Shown: piece after piece, positions 22,801-35,339 of the stretch
How positions within the stretch are numbered: the first letter of the stretch is position 1
Layout of the letters: each line of letters starts with the position of its first letter
DNA from: Clitoria ternatea
Taxonomy: Eukaryota; Streptophyta; Magnoliopsida; Fabales; Fabaceae
Assembly: GCA_037962975.1 (NCBI GenBank)
Contig: CM075675.1
Span: 9,620,001-9,684,000 of the forward strand
Direction of reading: 5' to 3'
DNA length: 64,000 nt
Made by a program: the position numbers and the translations under genes
Notes under the pieces: model-generated
Told to the model about the DNA's origin: nothing
The model's database searches: none
Seen by the model: only the letters and a program-made list of their open reading frames with translations

Positions 22801-24290
22801 GTACATATTCATCTTCCGGAACATAATTACCACCCTTTGTGCTCACATATTTATTTGAAGGCGGATTCCCTATGCCTTGGGTATTTGTGAATGGAGAAGG
22901 AATGCCTAAAGATTCCAAAGTTTGTCTAAACTTCAATCTTAACTTCTCTGTAACCTATTCTATGATTCGTTGAGTTACTCGTACTTCAACTTGTTGAGTG
23001 ACTTACCTCTCAACTTGCTTCGTGACTTCTTGAGTGACTTTTTGCCTTATCTCTTCTCTAATATGCAATATCTCATCCTGAGTCACACTAGAGGATCCAA
23101 GTCCTTTTCTGCTTAAAGGTTTTCCAAAGTATTGTTGTATGCCCACACGTTATCCAACACCATGAACACGACCATTGTGTTCTGGACGCCCAATAGCAAT
23201 AGATAAAATATCTTCTCGGCCAGAAGGTATTAAGGATCTTTCTGAGCTGAGTGATGTCAAATTGTCCTACAAAACATAGTAAATCATGTATGACATTCAA
23301 AAATCTAAGGTAACAATTAACCTATAATCTTGTCTCAAGCATGAATAAATCAATTAACTTATAATCTTTTCATCAATCTCACGAGTTGTAGCAGATGTAT
23401 ATTCTCCATTCTTTTTAACCTTGCCAACTTCTATTTCTCATAACGCTTAGGCAGAGATGGGGGAGGAAGTACTATGGATGGGTCTTCTTGGGATGCTTGC
23501 TCATATTCTTTCTCCTTTTGAGTCATTATCTTCTCCTCAAGCAATGGATAACCCCTACAAGATAATCTATGAAGGTACTTATTCATTGCAGCAATCTCTT
23601 GTGCTCTTTTCCTTTTCGCCTATTTAAGTCGATTAAATCAAACTTATAAATTAAATAGTATGAAGAGTATGAAATAAACTAACTTATATTTATTTATTTT
23701 TAAAAAAAACTTACAATAAAGTTAACATGTTGGCGGCTCTTAACAAACTCCTTCCATGTTTCTTCATCAATGAATGTCCACACTTATCACAAGGAGACTT
23801 GTATTTGTTTTTTCTAAACACCCATTCACTAGTCAAATATATCTTGAATTTCTTCCAAGGTTCACCCACATAGGAAAAACAATTTCCTTTTCAAATATAA
23901 GTTGTTCGGAACATCATATGTGATCTATATGTCATAACAAAAAATAAATAAATTAGTAAATGACCTTACAATCGATTTATAAAATTTACTACATTGCAAT
24001 AATAGTAATACCGTAATTGTTTCCCAAATTTTATCCTTTGTTGTCTTAACAACCTCACTCCAGTTGTTACATAGGATACTAGGTTTTTCACGTCCAAGCA
24101 TCCCAAGGTAGCTATTAAATTTAGCTTTACTTGCCCCCTAAGGTAGTAGAGTCATTGGATCAAACTCAATTGGAAACTTTTGCTCTCCAATCCTACCAAT
24201 TACTAGCTCTTTCAACCGTGTAACTCATCTTCTAACTCTTTGTATGGACTCTTCTTGTGATGGTTGGTTGGCAGACGAATCAACCATTAT
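19801..24290 (-). pseudogene. decayed TnpA-like gene with remnant Ulp1 terminus
   Basis: Recognisable exons, high to low. 24290-about 24015 begins MVDSSANQPSQEES and contains FNSYLGMLGREKPSI. About 23620-23380 has KYLHRLSCRGYPLLEEKI. About 23270-22960 has REDILSIAIGRPEH, the family signature, then a Gln/Val-rich helix. 22936-22530 has FIMLPKKTYQVTW, the counterpart of FLMWPNRLLVIAPG in CACTA-1. 22457-22235 and about 22130-21970 follow. The last exon, about 19895-19801 (ELFSKDEITDIQKRW), aligns with the final Ulp1 exon of CACTA-1. I could not find the His, Asp and Cys exons, so the protease core looks lost between 19930 and 21960. Several stops and shifts are present. Exon edges are approximate. 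Confidence 0.8.
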
Positions 24291-24398
24291 TCTGTACAAA
24301 CATATAAAAAATATTAATACTTTAATATTGATACTTTCAAGCAATATAAGGTAATGTTTAATTACAATATTATTAAATCATGTATGACTAGCTTATTG

Positions 24399-27300
24399 TT
24401 ATGCTGGAATGTTCTCCCATATCCCTTCATGATGATCACTCTGTGTGGCATGAACATCATCTACTTCGTCCTCAGAATATATTTGGCATCCTTGTTGATA
24501 TAGGTGACTTTGAAACATGTAAAGTGTCATTGATATCAAGTGTGGTTTTTCCAGGAAGAACCACTAACCACTGCTTGTTAGAAAAATCATTGATATAAAA
24601 TACTTGTATTGCTTGTGATGCCATGATGAAAGGATCATCTTTATAAGACAACTTGCCAAGGTTCACCAAACTAAATCCCAACTCATCAACATATACAACA
24701 CTATTAAGATCAACCTATTTGCATTTGAAAATAGGAACCCTAAATTTTATGTAATCAACCAGGAACCCCAAAGTATGATATTGATGCCATAACAGGATTA
24801 TTATCCTTTGAACTAGAAGTTCATGGACTCAACCATTACCATAACCCCACTATTTTACATAGTGCTCTTATCATCTTGGGTCTCAATATAGAATGAGAAA
24901 CCATTAATATCATATCCATTCCAGCAAATTAGATCATAGTTAAGCCCATGTGCTAGCCACTTTAATGTTTCTGAAACAATAACATCATTCTTAATAGTTT
25001 CCTTAAATCAACTTAAGAAGCTCTTGTTGTGCTCATTCAACAAAGCCTTTTCCTTTATTCTTGGGTTCTTTGCCCTAATGATGTTTTTATGGTTAGCCAG
25101 GTATGTTTGCACTTTATCAATGTTATTTAGTATATACAAATGTGCTTGATGTATTTCCTCCTAACTCATACTCTTTATCTTTAGATTTTGTAATCCTTTG
25201 CCCCCATATGACTGCTGGTGATGAGACTTTGGAAGCCCAATAACTTCCACTTCCGACAAATAGTTAGTACAAAACTCAATGGCCTTCCCTACAACATATC
25301 TTTCAACAATAGATGCTTAGGACGTTGTTGATTTTTCACGTACCCCTTTAATATTTTCATATATCGCCCAATTAGGTACATCCATCGTAAATAAACAGGG
25401 CCGCATAACCTAATCTTTCCCAATATTTGAACAATCAGGTGAACCATAATATCAGAAAATAAAGAAGGGAAATACATCTCCAACTGGCTTAGGATGACAA
25501 CAACATCATGTTCCAAGTCATCTAATATTTCAGGGTCAATGGTTTTGTTGCAAACAACATTGAAGAAGGACAACGAGGTAAGGGTCTCTCTCACCTTATT
25601 GGGCAAAATGCCACAAATAACAACTAGTAATAGTTGTTGCATCAAGACATGACAGTCATGTGACTTCAAACCAAGTAACTTTAAGTCTTTAATTGAAACA
25701 AGCTTCTTGAAATTTAAAGAATAACCTTGTGGCACTTTGAGACCATGAAGACAATCACAAAAACTTTTTTTCATCTTTAGATAATATATGACATACTAGC
25801 GGTAAATACTTCTGCTTGCCAACTGTCTATGGAGCTAAACTGTAACACCCCTATTTTTATTTTTATATTGAAATTTTGAAGGAATTAAATTATGGTTCTT
25901 TAGAACTTTTTAATCTACGTATTATTTATGTTTTTTTGAAATTTTTTGAAAATTTGGAAATTTTTTAATAAAATAATAGTTTTTAAATAATTTTAAATTC
26001 ATATAAGTGACTTAAATTAAAAATATTTATAAGAAAGTGAATTGAAATTATAAGAAAATTTTCTAAAATCCATTTCAAGTAGACTTATCTAAAAATTATC
26101 GGTTTGAGAAAAATCTTGATTTTTTCTAATCGTTAAAAAATTGGAAACGTATCAATAACTTTTTATTAACAGAAAATTTTAGATTTTTAAAATTTCAGCT
26201 TTATATTACTTATTATAAAATTAGTGAGGACTGATATAATATCGCTAAATTTCAAAAAGGACTCATTTTGAATATTTAAAATATACCGAGTGAAGGGTTA
26301 CTATTTGACTTAATAATTTTGCCGACAATTACTATGCAAAATACTGTGCATGTATGAAATTTTCAAAAGATGCACAGTAACCAGGAATAAAAAATTCAAA
26401 AATGTATAGTACTTTTATATTAAAATAATAGAATGCATAGTAAATTTTTTCCTATAAATACCGAAGGATTTCTTCTTTAGAATTCACAATTTCAGATTAA
26501 GTTTTCTTAATATAGTAGTGCTAGTGAGATAGTGGTGGAAGTGAGAGAGAGAAGAAAAGTTTTTGGAGAGAAGGTTCTGCCAAAATCCTAAGGTAAGAAT
26601 ACTTCTCTTTTATATTTTTTGGGTTATTTTCATATCGTTTTTAGAAATCTGTTATTATACTAGAAATAATATTATTTTAAGTTACTATTCTACATAGTAA
26701 AATACTATTTCAACAGTAAATTACTATTTCAATAGTAAATTACTATTCAAATAGTAAATTACTATTTACTGTTACTATTTACCGTTACTATTCACAATTT
26801 ACTATTTACCATTATTATTCACGATTTACTATTTACCGTTACTATTCATGTTTTACTATTTACTGTTACTATTCATGTTTTACTATTTACTGTTACTATT
26901 CATAATTTACTATTCACTATTCAAAATTTACCATTTCTGTTTTAAGTGGTAATCTTAATCTTTGTCTTATGCTTATACTGAAATAAGATTGGTATTAATA
27001 TTTCTAGAAATCGGAGGCGCAAAGCAAATCCATTTTGGGTAACAATTCAAGGTAAGGGGGAGTGAGATAAGAGTATAATATGAAAAGACATAAGAATAAT
27101 GGGAGGAGTCCCCTACTCCTTTTAAATCTGATAATATTATTATTTTAAAATATTAACTTTTTAACTTAAAATTTTTAATAAATTTTAAATTAAATATCCG
27201 GTTTAACTAACTCTAACATACCTATGCAAGGACTTGGACCATTATGACCTATATAAACTGGACTATACCTATGCAAGGACTTGGACTACTATGACCCATA

Positions 27301-30300
27301 TGGACTGAACTATACCTATGCAAGGACTGTATTATATGGACTTACATATACCTATGCGAGGAATTGACCAAAAGGACTCAAATTGACTATATTAATAATC
27401 ATTAAATTTTGTATTATGATATGTATTAATGATATTTAATTGATTTGATTATGATTGATTGATTGATGATATTTAGTTATGATTGATATTGCTTGATTTT
27501 GATTGATGATATTGTAATGTGGAGTTTGAGCATATAGCGAGCATGACGGAAAGCTAAAATTCAGTAAGAATTTCTTACCTTACTCTTTAAATTTTATTAT
27601 CTTTTATTTCTTCTTAGAAATTATTTTTATTTTCAATATTTAGGATAAAAAAATAGTATTTATTTTAGAAAGAAAACATTTTATGAAAATTAAATTATAA
27701 CAAATTGAAATAATTAAATCTTGAGATAAAGAAAAATTTTGTAACTTTAAGTATTTTTGGTTAATAACTTAAAGATTATTCTCTTTTAATAAAATAAAAT
27801 TTTCAAAAGAAAATTATTTTATTTTTCCAACTTAATAACTAAAGATATTTGAAATAATTGAGATTTCTAAATTTGATTTTGTTAAGATTTAATTTGAGAA
27901 AGATTATGTAAAGTTTTATATGAGAAAGTTTTTAGATATTTAAGGCTTAGAAACTCAAATTTCAGTAAGATTCAAAAACTGTACCAAATTTATTTCTGTG
28001 GGACAGAAATTCAGAGAATTGAGAAAATGTACAGTTTATTGAAATGATATTGTAAACCTTTAAGGTATTTAATAATTGAGTTTCTAAAAGCCTTAACCAA
28101 CTCAATATGCGAGTAGTTCATGCATCATGAATCATTAAAGTGAAATGAAATGATATTGTCTGGGGACGGATTATAGAAACCGAGGATACATTAGAGGAGG
28201 CTTAATTACGAGCCTTGGGATGAGAGGGTGTGAAAGGGTGCTTCAGGGGACCTGGGGTAGCTCCCTAGTGTCGGGTACTTTCACAATAAAAACTTTCTCA
28301 ATCTGACTAGTCTCTAAGTGTTTCCATGCCAGTTGAGCTGTTCATATTATTATTATCCGGACTTATGGAACAGTGTAAACTCCTGGTTGGCCAAGTGCAA
28401 ATTAAAATTTAAGGGCCCACATATATAGGTAAGTTATGATGAAGATATTGTATAACATTCATGCATTCATAATTGATTGTGTATGTGATTGTGATTGATA
28501 TTATTATGTATTGGTTTATGAAAACCCTTTGTTGCTTATGTCCTAATCGAGAATATTATATTCTGTTTCTCACTCCTTTCTCCGTGTTTTTGTTTCATAT
28601 ATTCTAAATTGATGGTTCAGAGGGAAGAATCGAAGAATATCGGCAGTAACTATAGCATGTTCTAGAAAGGGAGTTCGGTATGAATACCGTGGTCCAATGA
28701 ATAAATAATGTTAATAAGTAACTGCTTCTGGGCCATGGAGTTTCCTCTCTTTCTTATAATGTTTAATATTTATTTTCTTCGGATGAATGTACAAATACTT
28801 TATAAAGTTTTAATAATATTTATGAGGTATTTCAAAAATAATGTATATAATTTATTCCGATAGTTTCTTTTTAACAATCATATCTTTAGTATAAAAAAAA
28901 ATTTACAAATTTTTCTAGAATTTATTAAGGTGTAACAGAGGGTGTTACATAAACCTTCCCGTATACCCATTTCAACCATATCCATTCAGGAGTTCATACC
29001 ATCCCTTATCTTACCTGGTATGTTAAGGAGTGTTCTGATGATACTATCACACATGTTTTTCTCCATATGCATCATATTTATGAAGTGCCTTACATCAAGA
29101 TAAGACCAATATGGAAGATCAAAGAATATTGATATCTTTTTCCATATTTTTTTCACGTTGTCTTTCTTTTGGGTCTTTCCAAAAAGAACATTGATGTCCT
29201 TCACTCGTTCATAAAATTGCTTCCTATTCAATGCTTTAGGAGCAATGTCATTCTCTTGAGATCCATTAAAAGTTGTTCTCAATCTCTTGTATGAATGATT
29301 AGGTTTGAGAAATCTCTGATGACCAAGGTAAATAGTCTTCTTCCCATGAGTAAGTTGACAGTAATATGTGCCTTCCTCACATAGAAGGCATGCATGATGA
29401 CCCTTAACACTGTATCCACTAAGATTCCCATGTGTTGGAAATCATTAATTGTACCAAATAGCATCACCCGTAATTTGAATTTTTCCTATCGAAACCTATC
29501 AAAAATCTCAATACCTTTCTCCCAAAGCATATTCAAATCATCAATTAAGGGGCTGAGATATACATCTATATCATTTCCTGGCTGACTTGGTCCTGAAATC
29601 ATCATAGACAACATTACATACTTATGCTTCATGCACAATTTGGGGGAGAGGTTATAGATAATCAAAAGAATATACCATAAGCTGTGTCTACTACTTAAGT
29701 TTCCATAAGGGTTCATCCCATCTATAGCCAGTCCAAGCCTAAGGTTTTTTGGCTTGTCACCAAGGTCTGGAAATAATTCATCAATTCTCTTCCATTGCAA
29801 ACCATCAGCTACATGGTGAATCTTGTCATCACGTTGCCTCTCTTCTGCATGCCATGTAATGTTCTTTGCATCAATTGGGTTACCAAATAACCTCTTGAAC
29901 CTTGGAATCGTTGGAAGATATCATAAAACTTTGGTCGGTGGCTTGTTTATGCCATCGTTCCCTTTAACACCTCCATCTTTCAATTTGTACCGTGATAAAT
30001 GACAAACAGGACATTCATCCAAGTCTTCATGCTGCTTCTTGTACAATATGCAATTATTTAGGCATGCATGTATATCCTCTTATACTCTAGACCCACGGGA
30101 CACAAAACCTTTTTCGCCTCATAGCTTTGATTAGGAAGTGTGTTACCTTCTGGTAGCGTTTCCTTTAACAATTGTAACAACTTAGTGAAACTTTTATCAA
30201 TCCATCCATTTTTTGCCTTGAGGTTGACTAACTTTAGCCTGGCTGACAATCGTGTGAATTTAGTACAACCCGAATACAAAGGCACTTTGGCGTTAGTGCA

Positions 30301-30658
30301 TATATTATCATACGCACGAAGTTGTTGGAAAGACTCGACTCCAATATCACAGATCATGTCCTCTAGTCGATCTTCCATATCTAAATCTACCCAGTTAGTT
30401 TAAGGTGCACTTGGCAAGGTAGATAGTGCCTTACCATGCCATATTCATCTTTTATAGCTTAGCATAATTCCATCACAGAGGAGATACTCTCGGATTTCAT
30501 CAACTTTCAACCGAGTCTTATTCAAACAATTTACACAGGGGAAATACAATCTTCCATTGATGTCATCAACGTTTTTTGTAGTGTAATCAAGAAACTCTTC
30601 AACCCCATTCTCATACTCCTCGGTTTTGCGTAGTGCACTCATCCAACTACAATCCATG
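24399..30658 (-). pseudogene. decayed TNP2 transposase interrupted by a gypsy solo LTR
   Basis: Homologous to the CACTA-1 transposase along its length. The start is MDCSWMSALRKTEEYENG at 30658. The zinc region (YFPCVNCLN, REYLLCDGI) is at 30560-30450. Transposase_21 (LAIDGMNPYGNLSS, GNDIDVYLSPL) is at 29800-29486. The FFDLPYW...RHFINMMHMEKN segment is at 29160-29040. The DUF4218-like part (LKSHDCHVLMQQLLL) is at 25774-25289, and the C-terminus (HHEGIWENIPA) ends at TAA 24399-24401. The coding pieces change frame several times and contain many stops, unlike the single-frame copy in CACTA-1. The solo LTR at 25841-28949 falls between Transposase_21 and the DUF4218 region. Confidence 0.92.
25841..28949 (+). 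mobile_element. solo LTR of the gypsy family, 3109 bp
   Basis: Begins TGTAACACCCCTA and ends GGGTGTTACA, flanked by TAAAC at 25836-25840 and 28950-28954. It aligns end to end with the reverse complement of 14360-17465 with scattered differences, including in the short tandem array at 26690-26935. A single LTR between perfect target copies is the product of LTR-LTR recombination. Orientation is opposite to the host transposon. Confidence 0.97.
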
Positions 30659-30738
30659 AGTTGGAACAATCTATTTAAACAATGAACACATATGACACAA
30701 ATATCATTCATAGATATTAATACCATATCCATTATCAT

Positions 30739-32987
30739 GGTTTAAAACTAAATTCAAAGGAATCCAAGGCTACTTAACTCTAATACAATATTACAAAACA
30801 ATGAGCTAAGAAAATTAAAGAAAAAGAAAATCTAAAAAAAAACTGAGTGGAAATCTATTTAGGTTCTCTTAAAATTAGTAAAGTTTCTTTCTAGCTTTAT
30901 AACTTCATCTTTTTTTATCAACTATACCAACTTTCCTAATGGTATTGCAAGGTTCTCTAAACTATCAAAGGATGTAACCCATTAAATAAAATAATTTGAG
31001 ACTTTAGTCAGGATTGATTTGAAAGAATTTCCTAAAAAACAAAACACATCTTATATGCATAGAAATAATGGAGTAGAACGGATTAGATTGGAGAAGGTAA
31101 ACACTTGATAGAGTTAACAATGATAAATAAACAGAAAATAAAAACATAGATTTAAAACTCAAAAAGAGAGTAGAAACTAAAAGACAAAACAAAAAATAAA
31201 AAGGTGAACAAAAATCCACCTAAAGTGAGATAATCTTTCAAGATCCAACGGAAGTGTCCACAACCGAACGGGTGGAACGAAGGAGGCGCAGTTATACCCT
31301 TTAGATAATATGTATTTCAAGGGAAGAGGAACAATTTATTAAAATAGTTTTTATAATCACTTATTATTGATTTATACATGTTAACATCATTATAGTAATT
31401 GATATAATATAGTTAAAAACATTTTTTATCAACAAATACAAATATATTAAATGTTAAATAAAGCACCAAGGATATTCAGCTCAAGCACACACAGCAAGGA
31501 GCACGCAGATTATACCATAGAATATTACATGCTGTCAACACACTATTTAATTTACTTTGTTTATTACATGTTGTCAAAAAGAGTTTCTGTTAATCCTGAC
31601 AGAAAACTAATTTGTGAGCAATTTTGCACATTTGAGATCAAATTATATATAGTTATCCACAAGACCAAACTGTGAGAGAGTTGGAAGCTGGCACACGTTT
31701 TTGTAAGGCTGCACACAATTTGATAAATGATAAGCTGTTTAAGTTTTATAGTATTTTATTAATATATTTTACCTATAAAAGGATTAAAAATGTATCATTT
31801 AGTTAGTGCAATCTGAAAAGAAAAAGAAAGAGTGTTATTGTTAATATATCAATGAAACATGACAGCCAATTGTGATTCTCATGTCATTGAGCAAACCAAG
31901 AAAAAATTGAAATCATCTCTCATGAATATTGAATTCAAAGTCTGAATATGTGCGTTTCTAATATGAGAGTGTAATACAAGTTACAACCTTTTATAGCTAC
32001 TAGAGTAATAAAATAATTACTAAAAAAATCAATTATATTATATCATACAGTGTGGAGAACAATGTGGCCTCTTTTAAGAATCCAGAGCCCATTGTCATCA
32101 ATACTAATACATCTCATTTATTTATTCTAATTATAACTATGTTAGTTCCCTGTTTATTTATATGTGCGCTTCGAAAAGCATTTTCAGTTATACCATTCTT
32201 GTATCAACATCAAGCTATTATTTTATTTATAAAAAATTAAATGAAAAATGTTTAATCCTTAAAAAATAATCTTTTAGTTGAGATTTGTGTGCAGATTAAC
32301 CGATGGAAGTAGATCAACACCCTCAACTCCGAGTCATGAGAATTTAATAAAAATGAAATTTTCTTTAATCATTTATAATAATCTTATCTACTTAAGTACA
32401 TGATATACATTCAAAAAATCATTTCGGTTAACTCCTTGTGATAGGACTTGGTGGAATGTGTTTACTGAGACCTCTTTACGTGTATCAAGAATGGCTATAA
32501 GCTGATTGCAACAGTTCTTGAAATATTTTCTGCCAATTGAGTTATGAAATAGAGTTATAAAAATTTTAAAAAAAATCTAAATACTGGATTGCGACAATTA
32601 TATGATTTCCCTGATACTAAATAGTAAACAGTATGGTTCAACAAAACTTAAATAGCTAGCAACAATTATCTGATGCCAAGGAAAATACCAAACTTCATAT
32701 ATCGTTGCTATGATATGTTCAATTAAAAATATTAGAACACTAAAGGTCATACCGGATTGCCACAATTTTGTCAATATCAACAAATGCATGTCAGCCAAAT
32801 AACCACAATACCAGTTAATTTCCATACAGGAATTGCAAAAACCAACTCCACATAGTGAGGATAATGGAAACCAACGTAAATATTTCAGAATAAGCAAGGA
32901 CACATGAGTATATCTATGCTTCCAGCATCAACAATGATATGATAAGAAAAATCTAGCACATACAAAGGTCACACAGTGTCTACAAAC
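30739..32987. other. CACTA-2 5' region, nothing coding recognised
   Basis: AT-rich DNA upstream of the transposase start and downstream of the captured gene fragment. Only short frames with no family resemblance. A small GC-richer patch at about 31240-31300 is unexplained. In En/Spm-type elements this interval would be intron 1. Confidence 0.5.
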
Positions 32988-33345
32988 CTAAATGTCCAGC
33001 TTCTCCTGTTCAGTCGCAACAACAGCAGCAATAGATTTATCAGAAGAGCCTACACAACATTCACAAACAAAACAACCTTAGTTAAAACAAAACCAAACAT
33101 ACACATCAAACATCAATTGTGCTACAAACAAACAACGAAATTAAATAATAATTATAATCGATGGAAAATGAATAAAAAAAGGGGTATCCTGTTGAAATCT
33201 CTTGACAGTTTTGCCGATGTTGCGGCCCACTTCAAGTACCTTTTTGGGCCCAAAGACGACACCAGCGATAACTACGAGCTCAGGTACACCCAATTCGAAC
33301 AAGGCGTTGCAAGTGAGAGTTTTGTTTCTACTTTCAGTGAAAAAG
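32988..33345 (-). pseudogene. captured fragment of chloroplast TATA/Tha4 (Sec-independent translocase)
   Basis: Exon-like 33345-33189 encodes the conserved core of the plastid Tha4/TATA protein: TLTCNALFELGVPELVVI, then FGPKK and IGKTVKRFQQ. In the living gene this part spans the end of the transit peptide, the single membrane helix and the start of the amphipathic helix, and it works in the thylakoid twin-arginine (cpTat) pathway. Compared with the usual GVAALVFGPKK, three residues of the membrane helix are missing, and the 5' splice site after FQQ reads GA rather than GT. A second exon-like piece, 33049-32988, has an AG acceptor and ends ATEQEKLDI-stop, plausibly the eroded last exon. It lacks a start and transit peptide and should not be functional. 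Strand is the same as the CACTA-2 genes. Confidence 0.82.
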
Positions 33346-33974
33346 AGGGATCAACCATAATCACCATGTAAACAAGCAAACTACAGTATCAAACGAATTT
33401 TCAAGCTAATGCCGCTGTCCCCGAAAATAGAAAAATAAAATTAGATAAAACAAAATAAGGAGTTTGGTTTCTCTTATCCCAACAAACACACAAAACCATG
33501 AAACCATACAGATCAACACTGCAAAAATAAAAAATTACGCACAATGACGATGACGCCTAATACACAAATCAATTAAAAAATCAAAGTAAAAACATTGATA
33601 ATTTGAGATCAAGCAAGAGTACCGTCAGTTAATAATCACCAACTCACAAAGTGAATTTCCCAACACCACCAAATCAACCCACATTCCAAATTTAGGCTCG
33701 TGTCGAAAAATCAATGCTCATTCTACCTCAATTACAAATGCAAATAAAATAAAATAAAAAACAAAATTCTTACTCCTCACTCAGCAACACTAGTGTTAAG
33801 GCCAGAGAAGCAAAGAACAGAAAAACAAAATTGGAAAAATAAAAAGTGAAGTGAGAAACAAAACAGTTGCATGAAAGCTACCAAAACGAAAATGCAGAAG
33901 AGAGAGAGTAAAAAGAACTCACATTAAAAATATGAAAGTAACTAAAAGAGGAATGACTAAAACAAAGGCAGACG

Positions 33975-34146
33975 TACAGAGGATGAGCTTCGAAAGGGGC
34001 AGGGCTTCGAGGGGGAAGGGCTAGCTTCAAGAGGATGAGCTTGGTGAGGGCTAGAGCTTTTGAGAGACACGGTGGCTTTCGAGAGAGAAAGAGCGCTTCG
34101 CGGGTTAGCTTCGAGAGGATGAGAAGGGCTCCAAAATGAATCGACC
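33975..34146 (-). promoter_or_regulatory. GC-rich first-exon-like region of CACTA-2
   Basis: A GC-rich island in AT-rich DNA, with repeated minus-strand words TCGAAGC, GCGAAGC, TTGAAGC and CTCATCCTCT. It sits just inside the terminal array on the side where transcription should start. Position and composition recall the GC-rich untranslated exon (downstream control region) of maize Spm; the equivalence is inferred. Confidence 0.5.
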
Positions 34147-34438
34147 CACTAGTGAAAAGGGGTGGGTAATATGAAAGATTTCTCACTGGTCCTAAATGTA
34201 AGACCAGTATTGCTTTTGTCATTTATCACTAGTCCAAATAGTAGACCGGTGCAAACTTTATATTTCTCACCGGTCCAAATTGTAAACCGGTCAAACATAA
34301 CTATTTCTCACCAATCCAAAGCGTAGACTGACGTAAAGTTTCTTATTATTTACAAAACTACCATCGCCTTGTATTTTACACCGGTCCATTACAACCGATG
34401 TAAAAATCCTGGTGTAAAAAGCTTTTTTTCCATTAGTG
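34147..34438. repeat. CACTA-2 right subterminal array beginning with an internal CACTA terminus
   Basis: Modules such as TCACCGGTCC...AAACCGGT and TACACCGGTCC...ACCGATGTAAA. The block starts with CACTAGTGAAAAGGGG, a 12-bp match to the left terminus of the element, and ends with the right terminus, so these 292 bp look like a miniature CACTA element of their own. The 3 bp before 34147 (ACC) do not match the AAA after 34438. Confidence 0.8.
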
Positions 34439-34441
34439 AAA

Positions 34442-35295
34442 ACTTAGCATTTTGGGTCTCAATGATTGAATTGCATTCAATTACATCGCTTTTCATAACT
34501 AGAAATCGATAGACAGCGCTACTTTGAGCATAACCAATAAACATATAATCAAACGTCTTAGAGCCTATCTTTCTCTTTTAGGATCAGACAACATAACTTT
34601 AGCTAAACACCCCCATACTTTAAAATGATCTAAATTAGGCTTATAACCTTTCTATAATTCATAAGGTGTTTTACTAGAATGTTTGTAAGGGATCCTATTT
34701 TGTATATGACATGCAAACAATAAAGCTTCTTCCCAAAGATTATTAGCTATAGACGAAGAAACAAGTAAAACATTCATCATTTCTTTTAGAGTCCTATTTT
34801 TTCTTTCAGTTACACCATTAAACTCAGGTGAATAAGATGGAGTTATTTCATGTATTATACCTTTTTTTCATAAAAATCATTAAAAAGAATATATTCACCT
34901 CCTCTATCAGACCTTACCCTTTTAATTTTCTTATTTAATTGATTTTCTACTTCAGCTTTATAAATTAAAAACATACCAAACACTCCATCTTTATTTTTAA
35001 GTAAATAAACCTTAGTGTATCTAGAAAAATCATCAATAAAGGTCACATAATATTTTTTAATACCTCTAGTTACGAATTGTTTTAAATGACCTAAATCTGA
35101 ATGAATTAATGAAAGTAACTCAGATTCACGGTTCACATGAAAACATAATATTTTCATAATTTTTGATTCAACACATATGTCATATTTATTTAAATTTGCT
35201 TTTTGAAAATCAGAGATTATACCATCATCATACAATTTTTTCAAATATTTAAAACTAACATGTCCTAGTCTAGTATGCCATAAATCATGAGTCAA
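34442..35295 (-). pseudogene. copia integrase, N-terminal and core
   Basis: Begins with the GAG-pre-integrase zinc region (DLWHTRLGHVSFKYLKKL) and continues into the catalytic core, with SDLGH and SDRGGEY as the first two catalytic Asp sites. The frame fails after about 35295-34855 and continues with shifts to the CACTA-2 insertion point. The SWNNS-type region and the segment before RT are recognisable in fragments at 34450-34850 and again at 19030-19141. Confidence 0.87.
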
Positions 35296-35339
35296 TAATA
35301 TTTAAAACTAACATGTCCTAATCTAGTCCACAACTTTGT

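Larger units (their letters stand above)
19142..34438 (-). mobile_element. CACTA-2, older En/Spm transposon, 15297 bp including a solo LTR
   Basis: The left end is CACTAGTGAAAAAAGGC and the right end is TTTTTTTCCATTAGTG, with a C-to-T change in the outermost motif. AAA flanks both sides (19139-19141 and 34439-34441), and copia coding sequence continues on either side. It has the same gene order as CACTA-1: TNP2 at 30658-24399 and TnpA-Ulp1-like at about 24290-19801. Both are far more decayed, with frameshifts. It also contains a gypsy solo LTR, a captured plastid translocase fragment and an extra internal CACTA terminus. Confidence 0.93.

Noticed and set aside
32976..33371. A 131-codon plus-strand frame
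   Set aside because: It is the antisense shadow of the captured TATA/Tha4 exon on the minus strand, whose residues match the protein family.
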